A stretch of DNA of 44,056 nt from Muribaculaceae bacterium (GTDB lineage: Bacteria > Bacteroidota > Bacteroidia > Bacteroidales > Muribaculaceae): positions 1 to 44,056 of the forward strand of contig JAGCUP010000081.1 in the NCBI GenBank assembly GCA_017962765.1, given 5' to 3'. A program made the position numbers and the translations under genes. Each line of letters begins with the position of its first letter. Within the stretch, counting starts at the first letter, position 1. The notes below the pieces were generated by a model. It searched no databases and was not told the origin of the DNA. It was given only the letters and a program-made list of their open reading frames with translations. Below, in pieces: positions 31,029 to 41,635 of the stretch.

Positions 31029-34000
31029 TTACTTGCGGAGCTTGTGCACCTTGTCGTCAATCTTGACAATGACGATGGGACTGTTGAAATCGTAGGTGTT
31101 CACGCCGGCTTTCACGTGCACCGTCCGGGCACGGCCATCGGGACCGATGAATTGGGCCATGGTTGCGTGGGGACTATTGATGATGATAGTGCCATTCGTC
31201 ACACTAACCAATGGTTCCTCGGAGATGATGGTGCAGTTGCCGGTGGTGACATCGACATAGACCTGACATGCATCACTAAATCCACCAATGGTGGCAGTGA
31301 TAGTGGCATAACCGCCTTGTGGATTGTCACCCGTACCCACGGCGGCACCGTACATGACACCCTCAACGATTGCTGAGCGGCGCGGGCCATCGCTTGAAGG
31401 AGCGGGCACCGGTGAGATGGATCCGGGTGTCACAGTAACGAGTTTTTCGTTGCTGCTGGTCCACACCACGGGCGAGCTCACGTGCGTTCCGTTCACGGTA
31501 GCCTTCAGTGGCAGCGTGGCGTGGAGGCCGAGCCGGAACTCGTGGTAGTTAAGCTGGATGCCCGTGATGGTCTCGGTCATGTCACCGGCATTGGTGACGT
31601 TGTAGTGGCTTTCGCCGTCTTGGGTTCCGTCGAGTTGGTAATAGACATCGGAGCCGATGCCTTCCACATTGACCGTCTGTGCGCCCGAGCCGTTGTTGAT
31701 GACCACGTTGGCGCGCGAGCTGTCATCGCCGAGCACGAAGGTGCGGTAGTACCACGGTTCGCCGTCAATATACTTGATTGCCTCTGACGCGACACCGGGC
31801 CACACGTCAGCAAGCGGAGTGTTATCCGGGTTCATCACCTTGCCCGAGGCCCACGCATGGAAGTTGATGTTATCCCATCCTGTGGCGGGTTGCTTGAAAT
31901 AGATGGTGGCGGTGGGGTAATCGGGTGTAGCCACTTCCACTTTTTGGTGATTATTGCCGTCGACTTCGCCCTTGAGTTTGTAATAAATATCGCTAGTGAT
32001 ACCAGTAATATCCTCGGTTTGCGTACCATTGTTGTTGTTGAAGATGACATTGAACGTGCGGCCGGGCGCGTCAAACAGGAGGATGCCATAGTGCCAGGTT
32101 TCGCCGTTGATGGACACCGTCTTTTGTGTCTCATCGTGTCCGGCCCATCCGCCAAATGGATTGTTTCCGGCATTGTCCCACACATAGTAGTACACAGCGT
32201 CCCATCCCGGGTCCTTGAAATAGACAGTAGCGGTGTAAGGATAAAATTCGCTTGCCGGGTCTTTGACCGCATAATGCCCATTGTCGTCCTGCACGTTGGT
32301 GAGTTCTAGGTAAGTGTCTTGCGACACACCGGTGATATCGACAGTCTGCTTGCCGTTGTCGTTATTATTGAAGATGACATTCACGGTGTAGGATGCGGTG
32401 GGAATATTGAACGTGCGTTTATAATACTGCACGCCGTCGATGGTGGCTGTTTCGGTTGCGGGGCCGGGCCACTGTTCATTCACTTGACTGCCGTCATCCC
32501 AGGCGAAACAGTGGATTTCGTTGCCCCAGTCGTGTCCTTCGGGCAACTTGAGGTAAACCGTGGCAGTGTGAGGCTGGAAGGAACCCGGTGTCACTACAGT
32601 ATATTTGCCGTTCTCCACGGGTCCAAGCTCATAGAAGGCATCGCCCGTGACCGGGATATCCACGGTTTGCTTACCGTTGTTGTTATTGTTGATAATCAAC
32701 GTGAACTCGTAGTCTTCGGTTTCCTTTTCAAAGGTGTAGTAATAATACTCCACACCATTAATCGTGGTCTTGCAATCATTGTCATTGTCAAGACGTTTGC
32801 CGGGCCAGTTGCCCAGCAGTTTCGTGCCACCGTTCCAGGCGTAATAAGCCACTTGATCCCATCCCTCAATACTCGAATCGGGCACTTTGAAGTAGATGGT
32901 GGCGGTGGACTGTTGTGGTGTATCACTCATTTGGGTTGCGGTGAGGCGACTATTGCCTCCTCCCGAAGTCAGCTCATAGAAGTACTCATTCAATAGGTTC
33001 CCATCTATGACTTTCACATTACTGATGTTGCTCGTTTGGTTGTCGTTGCCCCAACTGCCGTTGCAAAACAGCATGTTAAACTGGAACGTGGAGCTTTGTG
33101 ACTCAAACTCGCGATAATAGTAAGTCACGCCATTTATCACCTTGGTGTTGCCGGTGATATCCACTCCATAGCTTGTATCTTCACTACGGCCGTCATTTGC
33201 TTGGAACATTTTGCAATAAATGTGACTCCAGGTGTTGATGTTATGGTTATTGAGATACTCGGTGGGGTCTTTGAGGTAAACAGTGATTTTATAAGTTGGA
33301 GTGACGGTGTACTCACGCGTCTCCATAGAACTGGTATTAACCCGCCCGGTAGAAGTGTTGTATAAGGCGATTTTAACGGTCATGTCGCGGTCAATATGGA
33401 TGGTACCTCCGTCGGCTATCTGCGTGGAATTTGCTGTGGGATCGGTGCCATCGGTGGTGTAAACCATCACAAAATTATTGCTTTGAGATAGTTTGACCGC
33501 AGTCACGTCAAAGGCCTCGCTATAGTCGCCCGACGGCTTTGTTAACCACGCTTTATTCAAACTGCTACTTTGGCCCAGATAATATTTATAGTGGTATCCC
33601 TCGGCAACCAGTTTCTCGCTGGTGCTGGGATTGTTGTAACTCGCGGCACCAGGTCCCACTGCTGCACGCATGCTTACTACTGAGCCAGTGGAGCTCACCA
33701 CATAATAATTCTTTTGATTGCTTGTGCGCACCGTGAGCGCACAGGTGTTGGTAATCCCGGCGAGCTTACGGATAGCAATCATATTTTTAATTTCTTTTTT
33801 ATAAGCTTTCCAGTGAGGATAGAAAACGCACGGTGTGCCTGGCATGGCGAGCATATAAGCGTTTGCCGCCAGCGTGTCGGCGGTTATGGGGTCGTTGGTA
33901 TTATTCGCATCGCGGTATTGCGTGTCGTGATTTTCCACGAAGGTGATTGCCCACTGCCGATAAGAGCCATTGTTGTTGCTTGCGCTCACAAGCGGATATC

Positions 34001-34880
34001 CCCCGCTGCCGGTATTGGCCTCATTGAGTTTTCGCCAGTCGCTGCCATTAATAGCATTGCGAATCGTGTACCGGAACTGGAAGTCGAAGGCTGCGCTGGT
34101 GGGCGTGTTATTAACCTTCGTGCCGTCAATCCAGGAGCGGATTTCGCTATCAGTTCCCCAGCATTCTCCCACACTGAAGTCTGGTTGGGCATAAGTGTTA
34201 TATGTCCCAATAAACGAGGCGTCATAGCCTTTTACCATATCGTACCGGAATCCCTTGTACCCCAAATCGGTGAGCAGCATATTAAGGTATGCCTTTACGT
34301 AGTTTTGCACGTTAGCGCTGTTGTGATCGAGGTCGCGCAAAGCGGGCCACCCTTCGCCAGAGTCGTTGTTGTTGCTCAGGGTGTAGCCGTTGCTCTGCGC
34401 ATAGGCGAGCGCTTCGCCGTTATCGTCGTCCCTGACGACATCGGTTGAAAGCAACTGATAAGTAACGCCATTATAGGTCTCAGATGGGAAACCGAACCAT
34501 CCCTGGGTGTTATGGTGGTTGATAACCACATCGCCGAGAACGCCTATGTTGGCAGCGTTCATGGCGCTCACCATCGACCGCAACTGTGACAAATTGCCAA
34601 AGGAACTGTTGTAGTTGTTGCCCACCGGAAAGAAGTAATAGGGAGAGTATCCCATCTGGTTGGTACCGAGGCACTGACCGGCGTTAGGTATCCACAACAA
34701 ATCAATGTATCCTTTCATGTCGTTGGCCTCGTTAGTAAGGTTTGTCCATTGAGTGTCGCTGAAGCTGTTCCAAGAGAAGCCCTGGAGCATCACGCCTCCA
34801 TAGCCCGAAGGCCATCCTTGTGCAAACGCCGCAATGGAGAAAACGGCATTAAGCAGAAAAAAAGTTAGTTTTTTGTTCAT
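31029..34880 (-). CDS. Secreted multidomain alpha-amylase (GH13 with CBM26-like array)
   Basis: 1283 residues. There is a signal peptide (about 1-21), then the GH13 catalytic domain (22-420) with DVVINH (117-122), FRYDMVKG with nucleophile D214, acid/base E239 (SVGECWG) and D319 (FVENHD). A CHB_HEX_C-like segment follows (about 460-525). Five CBM26-like starch-binding repeats lie at about 532-637, 660-752, 773-861, 883-970 and 991-1084. Then come a BIG2-like Ig domain (1104-1212) and a C-terminal tail (1216-1283, GPDGRARTVHVKAGVNTYDF) resembling a type IX secretion sorting signal. It probably degrades starch at or outside the cell surface. No susC/susD genes are adjacent. The candidate promoter is about 120 nt upstream. 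Confidence 0.93.
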   Translation of the reverse strand: MNKKLTFFLLNAVFSIAAFAQGWPSGYGGVMLQGFSWNSFSDTQWTNLTNEANDMKGYIDLLWIPNAGQCLGTNQMGYSPYYFFPVGNNYNSSFGNLSQLRSMVSAMNAANIGVLGDVVINHHNTQGWFGFPSETYNGVTYQLLSTDVVRDDDNGEALAYAQSNGYTLSNNNDSGEGWPALRDLDHNSANVQNYVKAYLNMLLTDLGYKGFRYDMVKGYDASFIGTYNTYAQPDFSVGECWGTDSEIRSWIDGTKVNNTPTSAAFDFQFRYTIRNAINGSDWRKLNEANTGSGGYPLVSASNNNGSYRQWAITFVENHDTQYRDANNTNDPITADTLAANAYMLAMPGTPCVFYPHWKAYKKEIKNMIAIRKLAGITNTCALTVRTSNQKNYYVVSSTGSVVSMRAAVGPGAASYNNPSTSEKLVAEGYHYKYYLGQSSSLNKAWLTKPSGDYSEAFDVTAVKLSQSNNFVMVYTTDGTDPTANSTQIADGGTIHIDRDMTVKIALYNTSTGRVNTSSMETREYTVTPTYKITVYLKDPTEYLNNHNINTWSHIYCKMFQANDGRSEDTSYGVDITGNTKVINGVTYYYREFESQSSTFQFNMLFCNGSWGNDNQTSNISNVKVIDGNLLNEYFYELTSGGGNSRLTATQMSDTPQQSTATIYFKVPDSSIEGWDQVAYYAWNGGTKLLGNWPGKRLDNDNDCKTTINGVEYYYYTFEKETEDYEFTLIINNNNNGKQTVDIPVTGDAFYELGPVENGKYTVVTPGSFQPHTATVYLKLPEGHDWGNEIHCFAWDDGSQVNEQWPGPATETATIDGVQYYKRTFNIPTASYTVNVIFNNNDNGKQTVDITGVSQDTYLELTNVQDDNGHYAVKDPASEFYPYTATVYFKDPGWDAVYYYVWDNAGNNPFGGWAGHDETQKTVSINGETWHYGILLFDAPGRTFNVIFNNNNGTQTEDITGITSDIYYKLKGEVDGNNHQKVEVATPDYPTATIYFKQPATGWDNINFHAWASGKVMNPDNTPLADVWPGVASEAIKYIDGEPWYYRTFVLGDDSSRANVVINNGSGAQTVNVEGIGSDVYYQLDGTQDGESHYNVTNAGDMTETITGIQLNYHEFRLGLHATLPLKATVNGTHVSSPVVWTSSNEKLVTVTPGSISPVPAPSSDGPRRSAIVEGVMYGAAVGTGDNPQGGYATITATIGGFSDACQVYVDVTTGNCTIISEEPLVSVTNGTIIINSPHATMAQFIGPDGRARTVHVKAGVNTYDFNSPIVIVKIDDKVHKLRK

Positions 34881-35007
34881 AAAAGTAACTATTAAGGTAA
34901 TGTAAATAAATATTCACTTCAGTACATTCAGCAATCTCTAATCGAATACCAGCTGATAACTATTAAGTGCTTTTGCGAAAAAATGAAATATTATTCATTA
35001 TTTGCCA

Positions 35008-35015
35008 CAAATTTA
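35008..35015 (-). promoter_or_regulatory. Candidate -7 element for the amylase gene
   Basis: The minus strand reads TAAATTTG and predicts a leader of about 120 nt. There is no TTG at the normal -33 spacing, so an activator may be needed. Confidence 0.4.
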
Positions 35016-35153
35016 GGAATATTTTTAAGTTTCTTATAATGATAGACGCATTTTTTTAACCAAAATAAGAAAGTTTTACCATATTTGGTAGTGGCTCAAG
35101 AAACCATTGTGCGAAAAATTTCGGTGCGTTCACGCTTATTGCCGAAAAAGTTG

Positions 35154-35161
35154 TATTTTTG
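35154..35161 (+). promoter_or_regulatory. Candidate -7 element for the DUF2007-like gene
   Basis: TATTTTTG matches TAnnTTTG, 70 nt before the chosen ATG at 35232. A start at the TTG at 35085 would lie upstream of this promoter, which supports the shorter protein. Confidence 0.45.
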
Positions 35162-35231
35162 CATATTGCTAATGGGAAGGTGGAACGCTATGAGGTTTTC
35201 ACTCGTTTCAAGGCTATTAAAAGGTAAAAAA

Positions 35232-35678
35232 ATGGACGAAAAGTTAGTTAAATCGTTTGAAGATAAAGCACGTGCCGAGGCTGTGTGTGGACGCCTTGAG
35301 CGTGCAGGGATTCGTTATCGAATGGCTCCGACCCAGTCTGTTGACAATGAGGATGTTACGGAATATGGCATTTATGTGAGGGAGAAGGACTACAAGCGGG
35401 CCCGTGATGCGGCGCAAAATCCAAAATGGGACGAACAGGGCAAGGAACCTGTTTTTCACACAAAGAGTGAAAGTGATTTTTGGTTCACCCGCTATTCTGA
35501 AAAGGCAGCGAAAATCGTACTTTGGGTGCTGGTCGTGGGTGCCATCGTGGCGACCATAGTGTCGCTTTTTGTGGATATCTATCCTACCGAGAACACCGAA
35601 AAGGAGGAAAAAGAAGTCATCGAACACATCCAGTCGGGCGAGAATCCATCGGATGCCTCGCCACACAGTTCTCTTTAG
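35232..35678 (+). CDS. Small membrane protein with DUF2007-like N-terminus
   Basis: 148 residues from the ATG at 35232. The N-terminal half (LVKSFEDKARAEAVCGRLERAGIRY through YGIYVREKDYKRARD) resembles the DUF2007 'putative signal transducing' fold, an alpha/beta ferredoxin-like unit. One membrane helix follows (about 97-118, IVLWVLVVGAIVATIVSLFV), then an acidic tail (TEKEEKEVIEHIQSGE). The function is unknown. The frame is open further upstream to 35085, but those residues lie in promoter-like DNA and have no family-like character. Confidence 0.75.
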   Translation: MDEKLVKSFEDKARAEAVCGRLERAGIRYRMAPTQSVDNEDVTEYGIYVREKDYKRARDAAQNPKWDEQGKEPVFHTKSESDFWFTRYSEKAAKIVLWVLVVGAIVATIVSLFVDIYPTENTEKEEKEVIEHIQSGENPSDASPHSSL

Positions 35679-35699
35679 TTTTTCTAAATCAACCTATCG

Positions 35700-35715
35700 T
35701 CGGTCTAATGACCGA
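35700..35715. terminator. Weak hairpin between convergent genes
   Basis: TCGGTC (35700-35705) and GACCGA (35710-35715) pair with loop TAAT. It lies between the DUF2007-like gene and the mtgA stop. No clear U-tract. Confidence 0.35.
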
Positions 35716-35722
35716 TTCGGGT

Positions 35723-36478
35723 TTATTCCTCGTAGCCGATGTTGGCGTCTTCGACGAAATTCATTTCGTGGAGGATGCGTTGCTGGCGCTTGGTGAGCCG
35801 TGCGTTGGGATGCGAGGAATCCATGGTGCGCGGGTTGGGAAGTGATGCTGCGACGAGGGCACATTCCTTCCGTGTCATCTCGATGGGCGTCTTGTCCCAA
35901 TTGCGTGCTGCCACGGCGCGAATGCCATACACTCCATCGCCCATTTCGATGGAGTTGAGATAGACCTCCATGATGCGCTCCTTGCCCCACATCCACTCGA
36001 TGAGGACGGTGAAATAGGCCTCGAGGCCCTTGCGGAACCAACTGTGGCCAGGCCAAAGGAACACGTTCTTGGCCGTCTGCTGGCTGATGGTGCTGGCGCC
36101 ACGTTCACGACCGCCCTCAAGGGCTTCGAGGCGCGCGCGGTAAATCTCCTTGAAGTCGAAGCCGTTGTGCTCCATGAAATGGGCATCCTCGCCGGCGATG
36201 ACGGCCTGCGCCATATCGTGTGGAATGCTGTCGATGTCAATCCAGTCGTGCTCCATGACCACGTCGGCGCTACTGGTCCACTGCTCGTGAGCTCGGATGA
36301 ACATGAGCGGCGTGTATTTCACAGGTAACCACTTGTAAGCCAGCACGGCGAGAAACGACGACACGAAGAAGACGATGAGTACCCACATCACCGTGCGCCA
36401 AATGAAACGCCACACCTTACCGAGCAGCGAGCGTTGCGGCTTGTCCTTATTTCCCCGTGAGGATGCTTTTGATGCCAT
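35723..36478 (-). CDS. mtgA: Monofunctional biosynthetic peptidoglycan transglycosylase
   Basis: GT51 glycosyltransferase of 251 residues that polymerises lipid II into glycan strands. A basic N-terminus and one membrane helix (about 28-48) precede the catalytic domain. Catalytic E97 lies in [17 protein letters not shown], followed by [17 protein letters not shown] (126-142) and [15 protein letters not shown] (167-181). There is no transpeptidase domain, so this is the monofunctional form. Its start overlaps the end of mutS by 32 nt, and the two are probably coupled. Confidence 0.95.
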   Translation of the reverse strand: MASKASSRGNKDKPQRSLLGKVWRFIWRTVMWVLIVFFVSSFLAVLAYKWLPVKYTPLMFIRAHEQWTSSADVVMEHDWIDIDSIPHDMAQAVIAGEDAHFMEHNGFDFKEIYRARLEALEGGRERGASTISQQTAKNVFLWPGHSWFRKGLEAYFTVLIEWMWGKERIMEVYLNSIEMGDGVYGIRAVAARNWDKTPIEMTRKECALVAASLPNPRTMDSSHPNARLTKRQQRILHEMNFVEDANIGYEE

Positions 36479-39062
36479 TGAGTTTGTTGAGTGCCTCTAC
36501 GGGCGTGAGGTTATTAATATCGATGCCTAAAATCTCGTCGCGCACCTGGCTCAGCACCGGGTCGTCGAGCTGGAAGAAGGAGAGTTGCACGCCACTGCGC
36601 GAGGCAGCCACCTGCCCCATGTCGCGTCCCACCTCCACGTCGTTGCGGTTGTTTTTCTCGAGTTGCTCGAGCACCTCGTCGGCGCGCTTGACGATGGCCT
36701 TGGGCATGCCGGCGATTTTCGCCACATGAATACCGAAGCTGTGTTCGCTGCCGCCACGCACGAGTTTGCGCACGAACACCACCTTGCCGTCCATCTCCTT
36801 TACGCTCACGTTGTAGTTGACGATGCGCTTAAAGGAGCGCTCCATCTCGTTGAGCTCGTGGTAGTGGGTAGCGAAAAGTGTCTTGGCGCGCTGGCCGCAT
36901 TCGTGGATATACTCCACGATGGACCATGCGATGGAGATGCCGTCGTAGGTGCTCGTGCCGCGCCCAAGTTCGTCGAAGAGGATGAGGCTGCGCTCGCTCA
37001 GGTTGTTGAGGATGCTGGCGGCCTCGGTCATCTCTACCATGAAGGTGCTCTCGCCCAGCGAGATGTTGTCACTAGCGCCCACGCGCGTGAAAATCTTATC
37101 GACGATGCCAATGCGTGCGGCGCGTGCCGGCACGAAGCAACCGATTTGCGCCATGAGCACGATGAGCGCCGTCTGCCGTAGCAGGGCACTCTTACCGGCC
37201 ATGTTGGGACCGGTGATGATGATGATTTGCTGGTCGTCGTTGCTGAGCATCACGTCGTTAGGCACATAAAGTTCTCCGGGCGGCATTTGGCACTCGATGA
37301 CGGGATGGCGGCCCTCCTTGATGTCGATTTCGAGCGAATCGTCCACCTCGGGGCGGTTATAGTGGTTGTCGATGGAGACACGCGTGAACGAGAGCAGGCA
37401 GTCGAGCCTTGCCAGCAGTGCGGCGTCGTTCTGGATGGCGGGGATATAGTCGGTGACCGCCGTCACCAGTTCGGTGAAGATGCGTTGCTCCAGCATGAGG
37501 ATTTTCTCCTCGGCGCCTAGGATTTTCTCCTCGAGCTCCTTGAGTTCTTGGGTGATATAACGCTCGGCGTTGACCAGCGTTTGTTTCCTCACCCATTCGG
37601 GCGGTACCTTGTCCTTGTGGGTGTTGCGCACCTCGATGTAGTAGCCGAACACGTTGTTGTAGGCGATTTTGAGGCTCGGTATGCCCGTGCGCGCACTCTC
37701 GGTGCGCTGGATATTCATCAAGTAGTCCTTGCTCGAGTAGGCGATTTCGCGCAACTCGTCGAGCTGCGGGTCCACACCGCGGTTGATGACGTTGCCGCGG
37801 TTCACCGCCACGGGCGCGTCGGGGTTAAGCTCGCGGCCGATTCGTTCGGCGATGAGCGGACAAGGGTTCAGCTGTTCGCCTATGCCGCGCAACACCTCGT
37901 TGTCGCTCTCTTGGCAGAACACTTTGATGGGTTCCATGGCTTGCAGCGCGTTGCGCAGTTGCACCATTTCGCGCGGTGTGATGCGCTGCACGGCCACCTT
38001 TGAGATTAAACGCTCGATGTCGCCCACCATTTCGAGCTGCGTCTTGAACAGCTCGCGTCCCTTGGGCACCTTGAACAGGTATTCGACCACATCGAGGCGC
38101 CGATTGATGGCTTTCAGGTCCTTCAACGGGAAGAGTAGCCAGCGATGCATCATGCGCGCACCCATGGGCGAAATGGTGCGGTCAATCACGCTCAACAGGC
38201 TCTTGCCGTCTTCGACCATAGGAGCCACCAGCTCGAGGTTGCGCACGGTGAACTTATCGAGGCGCACGTAGCGCTCGGTCTCGATGCGCGACAGCGACGT
38301 GATGTGTCGCAACTGGGTGTGTTGCGTGATGTCTAGATAGTGGAGGATGGCACCCGCCGCCACGATGGCCAGCGGCATCTGCTCCACGCCGAAACCCTTG
38401 AGGCTGTGGGTCTCAAAGTGCTTGAGGAGGCGTTCGCGGGCACCATCCTCGTTAAAGCACCAGTCGTCAAGCTCAAAGGTGAGCAGTCGCGAACTGAACA
38501 CCTCGGCAAACTGGCGGCGCTTGCTGCGTTCCATGAGCACCTCCTTGGGCGAGAAATTGGTGAGCAGCTTCTCAATATAGCCCGTGTCACCCTCGGCGGC
38601 GAGGAACTCGCCGGTGCTGATATCGAGCAACGAAATGCCGCACATACCACGTTTGCCAAAGTGTACCGAGGCCAAGAAGTTGTTTTCTTTGCGGTCGAGG
38701 ATGGTTCCGCCCACCACCACGCCTGGCGTGACGAGCTCGGTGATGCCGCGCTTCACGAGTTTCTTCGTGAGCTTGGGGTCTTCGAGTTGGTCGCAGATGG
38801 CCACACGCTTGCCGGCCCGCACCAGTTTGGGCAGGTAGGTATCGAGGGCATGGTGCGGAAATCCGGCCATCTCGGTGCTTCCCGCGATGGCGCTGGAACG
38901 CCGCGTGAGGGTGATGCCCAGGATGGTGCTCGCCGTCACGGCGTCCTCGCCGTAGGTCTCGTAGAAGTCGCCCACACGGAACAGGAGCAGTGCGTCGGGA
39001 TGCTTTTGCTTCATCTCGAAGAACTGCTTCATCATGGGTGTGAGGGCCGTATCTTTTGCCAT
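36447..39062 (-). CDS. mutS: DNA mismatch repair ATPase MutS
   Basis: 871-residue MutS1. The mismatch-reading F-x-E motif is at 33-35 ([10 protein letters not shown]). The connector, lever and clamp domains are followed by the ATPase, with Walker [15 protein letters not shown] near residue 610, then [20 protein letters not shown] and ATHYHEL. The C-terminal helical dimerisation region is present ([10 protein letters not shown]). It acts with MutL in post-replication repair. The ATG at 39062 is 12 nt after the symporter gene, and its end overlaps mtgA, so the three form an operon. Confidence 0.98.
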   Translation of the reverse strand: MAKDTALTPMMKQFFEMKQKHPDALLLFRVGDFYETYGEDAVTASTILGITLTRRSSAIAGSTEMAGFPHHALDTYLPKLVRAGKRVAICDQLEDPKLTKKLVKRGITELVTPGVVVGGTILDRKENNFLASVHFGKRGMCGISLLDISTGEFLAAEGDTGYIEKLLTNFSPKEVLMERSKRRQFAEVFSSRLLTFELDDWCFNEDGARERLLKHFETHSLKGFGVEQMPLAIVAAGAILHYLDITQHTQLRHITSLSRIETERYVRLDKFTVRNLELVAPMVEDGKSLLSVIDRTISPMGARMMHRWLLFPLKDLKAINRRLDVVEYLFKVPKGRELFKTQLEMVGDIERLISKVAVQRITPREMVQLRNALQAMEPIKVFCQESDNEVLRGIGEQLNPCPLIAERIGRELNPDAPVAVNRGNVINRGVDPQLDELREIAYSSKDYLMNIQRTESARTGIPSLKIAYNNVFGYYIEVRNTHKDKVPPEWVRKQTLVNAERYITQELKELEEKILGAEEKILMLEQRIFTELVTAVTDYIPAIQNDAALLARLDCLLSFTRVSIDNHYNRPEVDDSLEIDIKEGRHPVIECQMPPGELYVPNDVMLSNDDQQIIIITGPNMAGKSALLRQTALIVLMAQIGCFVPARAARIGIVDKIFTRVGASDNISLGESTFMVEMTEAASILNNLSERSLILFDELGRGTSTYDGISIAWSIVEYIHECGQRAKTLFATHYHELNEMERSFKRIVNYNVSVKEMDGKVVFVRKLVRGGSEHSFGIHVAKIAGMPKAIVKRADEVLEQLEKNNRNDVEVGRDMGQVAASRSGVQLSFFQLDDPVLSQVRDEILGIDINNLTPVEALNKLNGIKSILTGK

Positions 39063-39074
39063 CGTTGTGACTTG

Positions 39075-40535
39075 TTAGTTGATTTTTTCGTGAGCGGAAG
39101 GTTTGCCGACCAGCGCCAACCCTACCATCACCAGTGCCGCGTTGAGCAGCAGCAGTTCAAAGCCCAACGTGTAGTCGAAGCGCTCCTTGAGCCACCACTG
39201 CACCACCCAGCTGAGCACGGGAGCCGCGAGGCACACTATAGGCACCCAGCCATCGCGCACACGCAGTTTGAACAGCATACCGAAGGCGAACAAGCCCAGG
39301 ATGGGGCCGTAGGTATAGCTTGCCAATGTATAGACGGCGCTGATGGCATCCTCGCTGCTGAGCAGGTAGAAGACGTAAATCACCACACCCATGCACACGG
39401 CCATGGCCACGTGGACGAGTTTGCGCGTGCCGCCTATCGACTTGTCGTCCTTGTCGCGGCGCAGGATATCAACGGTGAACGACGTGGTGAGCGCTGTGAG
39501 CGCCGAACCCGCGGCGGAATAGGCCGCGGCCACCAAGCCCAAAATGAACAGCACGCCAGCCACCACGTGGATACCTTTGTCCCATGCCACTGCGCCAAAG
39601 AGCTCATCACTCTTTTCGGGGGGAACCATACCGGTATGCTTTACGTAGAGCACGAGCAGCGTACCCAAGATGAGGAACATGGCGATGACCACGAGTTGTG
39701 TGATGCCGCTCACCACGAGGCCTTTTTGCGATTCTTTCGCATTGGGACTTGCGAGCGTGCGTTGCATCATGTCCTGGTCAAGACCGGTAGTGGCGATGAC
39801 CATGAAGATGCCGGCCACAAACTGTTTCCAAAAATAAGTACCTTCCTTGGGATTGTCGAAGAAGAAGATGCGGCTGCTGTCGTCGCCAGCCACTGCGCTT
39901 GCCATCTCACTGAGGTTGAAGTTAAGGGCCTTGGCAATGAAATAGATACACAGCACCACGCTCATTATCAAGCAAAAACTCTTGAGCGTGTCGGTCCATA
40001 TCACGGTTTTCACGCCGCCTTGCAACGTATAGAGGAAGATGAGTGCGATGGTCACCACCACGTTCAAGAGGAACGGGATGCCCAGCGGGTCGAAGACCAG
40101 CAGCTGCAACGTGATGCACACCACATAGAAACGCACGGCGGCGCCCAACATCTTGCTGATGAAGAACACCACGCCGCCCGTACCATGCGTCACGGGTCCG
40201 AAGCGCTGTTCAAGATACCCATAAATCGACACAAGGTTGCGTTTGTAGAACAGGGGCACCAGCACATAGGCTATTACCAAATAGCCCACGGTGAAACCCA
40301 GCGCCATTTGCAGATAGCTGAAACTCTTAGTGGCCACCATGCCGGGCACGCTCACGAACGTCACGCCCGAGATGGGGGCACCAATCATGGCGATGGCCAC
40401 GATGAACCACGGAGCCTTACGCCCTCCGGTGAGTGCGTCTTGCGTGTCGGCCTTCCTCGAAGCCATCCACGAAACCAGGAACAGGAACACGAAATAGCCG
40501 GCTATCGTGGCCAGCACTATCCACGGGGTTGCCAT
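39075..40535 (-). CDS. Sodium:solute symporter (SSS family)
   Basis: 486 residues with about thirteen membrane helices in the LeuT-like SSS arrangement. It starts ATIAGYFVFLFLVSWMASRK and contains FIVAIAMIGAPISGVTFVSVPG and GGVKTVIWTDTLKSF. It probably imports a sugar, amino acid or carboxylate with Na+; substrate specificity cannot be read from the sequence. It is first in the operon with mutS and mtgA. A well-spaced promoter lies 50-80 nt upstream (40585-40615). Confidence 0.92.
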   Translation of the reverse strand: MATPWIVLATIAGYFVFLFLVSWMASRKADTQDALTGGRKAPWFIVAIAMIGAPISGVTFVSVPGMVATKSFSYLQMALGFTVGYLVIAYVLVPLFYKRNLVSIYGYLEQRFGPVTHGTGGVVFFISKMLGAAVRFYVVCITLQLLVFDPLGIPFLLNVVVTIALIFLYTLQGGVKTVIWTDTLKSFCLIMSVVLCIYFIAKALNFNLSEMASAVAGDDSSRIFFFDNPKEGTYFWKQFVAGIFMVIATTGLDQDMMQRTLASPNAKESQKGLVVSGITQLVVIAMFLILGTLLVLYVKHTGMVPPEKSDELFGAVAWDKGIHVVAGVLFILGLVAAAYSAAGSALTALTTSFTVDILRRDKDDKSIGGTRKLVHVAMAVCMGVVIYVFYLLSSEDAISAVYTLASYTYGPILGLFAFGMLFKLRVRDGWVPIVCLAAPVLSWVVQWWLKERFDYTLGFELLLLNAALVMVGLALVGKPSAHEKIN

Positions 40536-40584
40536 CTTTGTCTTCTTTTTTAAGTATAACGTGTGCGCTCAGGCGCATAATCTG

Positions 40585-40615
40585 CAAAGGTACAAAATTC
40601 GCGCGACATCTCCAA
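40585..40615 (-). promoter_or_regulatory. Promoter for the symporter-mutS-mtgA operon
   Basis: On the minus strand the -33 TTG (40615-40613) and the -7 TACCTTTG (40592-40585) are separated by 20 nt, the expected Bacteroidetes geometry. The -33 element abuts the stop codon of the upstream acyltransferase gene. The predicted leader is about 40 nt. Confidence 0.7.
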
Positions 40616-41629
40616 TTATTTCTTTCCAAGTATCCAGCGGGCATGGCGGTCGATGAACCAGGCCACGGGGTAGATGCAGGCCATGACGAGCAGGGCTATG
40701 GTAAACTTGAGCCAGGGCTGACCGTCGAAGAGTTCAGGGCCGAGGAGGCGCGCGAAAACGGCGATGAAGTAGTTTTGCAGCGCCAAATAGACGGTGCCGC
40801 TCACCACAATCAATTCCACCACCTTGTTGCGTCCCAGCCACGAGGCCACCGCCTTGCCGGCGCACAGGTAGGCCGGGATAACCATGAGGCCCGCCACAAT
40901 GCGGATGGCAAGGAAAAGGCCTGCCCACAGCTGGCGCGTGTTGTCGCGCATCCAATACACCTCGCCCATTACCACCATCGACGCTATGGCCAGCGCCACC
41001 AGCAGCAGGCTGCGCACGGTGTCCCCCTTGAACGAGAGGTGCGCGAAGCCTTCTCGGAAGCTGTTGCCGGCGGCGTAGAACGGCAGGAACAGTAGGGCAT
41101 CCTCGACGCGCCACACGTGCAGGTAGTCGCCCAGGTTCACCTCATCGGGGATGAGGTAACCGAGCGCGATGTAGCCGCCGGCCACCACAGCACAAAAGGC
41201 GAATGTGGCCCATCCGCGCCGCACCACCCGCAGGATGAAATAGTAGATGATTTGCATCGAGAACAGGCACGTGATGTACCAGAACGGCTTGCACACCGTG
41301 GCGGGGTCGCCTTTTATGATTTCGACTAGCGGCCTCAGCAGGTCTCCGTCGCGCCAGTGCACTGCCAGCCACACCGCATAGAAGGCGAGCGAAAAGATAA
41401 AATATGGCACGAGGATTTGCCGTGCGCGGTGCTTCAGGAACGTGAAGAAGTTCCGATATTTAACCTCATTGAACAGGAAACCCGAGATACAGAAGAACAC
41501 CGGCATACGCAAGTTCAGCACCACTGCCTCGTCGAGCAGCGGAAGCCGTGGCGGCGTGTGATAGAGCACCACCAAGAAGATGCTCATCACCCTCACATAG
41601 TCCAACCAAGCCTCGCGTCGTTGTGCCAT
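40616..41629 (-). CDS. Acyltransferase-3 family membrane protein (copy D)
   Basis: 337 residues, about ten helices. It starts AWLDYVRVMSIFLVVLYHTP with the conserved His after the first helix, then LRMPVFFCISGFLF and YFIFSLAFYAVWLAV. It is more distant from copies A and B of the operon at 25434 than they are from each other. It lies 6 nt after the gene for a small secreted protein (41636-42196), so the two probably share the promoter at 42221. The substrate is unknown, with surface glycan or lipid acylation the likely role. Confidence 0.88.
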   Translation of the reverse strand: MAQRREAWLDYVRVMSIFLVVLYHTPPRLPLLDEAVVLNLRMPVFFCISGFLFNEVKYRNFFTFLKHRARQILVPYFIFSLAFYAVWLAVHWRDGDLLRPLVEIIKGDPATVCKPFWYITCLFSMQIIYYFILRVVRRGWATFAFCAVVAGGYIALGYLIPDEVNLGDYLHVWRVEDALLFLPFYAAGNSFREGFAHLSFKGDTVRSLLLVALAIASMVVMGEVYWMRDNTRQLWAGLFLAIRIVAGLMVIPAYLCAGKAVASWLGRNKVVELIVVSGTVYLALQNYFIAVFARLLGPELFDGQPWLKFTIALLVMACIYPVAWFIDRHARWILGKK

Positions 41630-41635
41630 TACTTC

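Larger units (their letters stand above)
34881..35231. other. Divergent spacer between amylase and DUF2007-like gene
   Basis: This 351-nt AT-rich gap carries candidate -7 elements for both genes (35008 minus, 35154 plus). No other gene or strong hairpin is visible. Confidence 0.6.

Noticed and set aside
35085-35231. N-terminal extension of the DUF2007-like protein from the TTG at 35085
   Set aside because: The extension contains the candidate -7 element and spacer-like codons; the ATG at 35232 begins where family-like sequence starts.
38340-40553. Long plus-strand open frame (about 737 codons) opposite mutS and the symporter gene
   Set aside because: Both minus-strand genes are unmistakable. 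The plus-strand product is His-rich and low in recognisable motifs, and it spans the junction of two real genes; it is a by-product of high-GC third positions.
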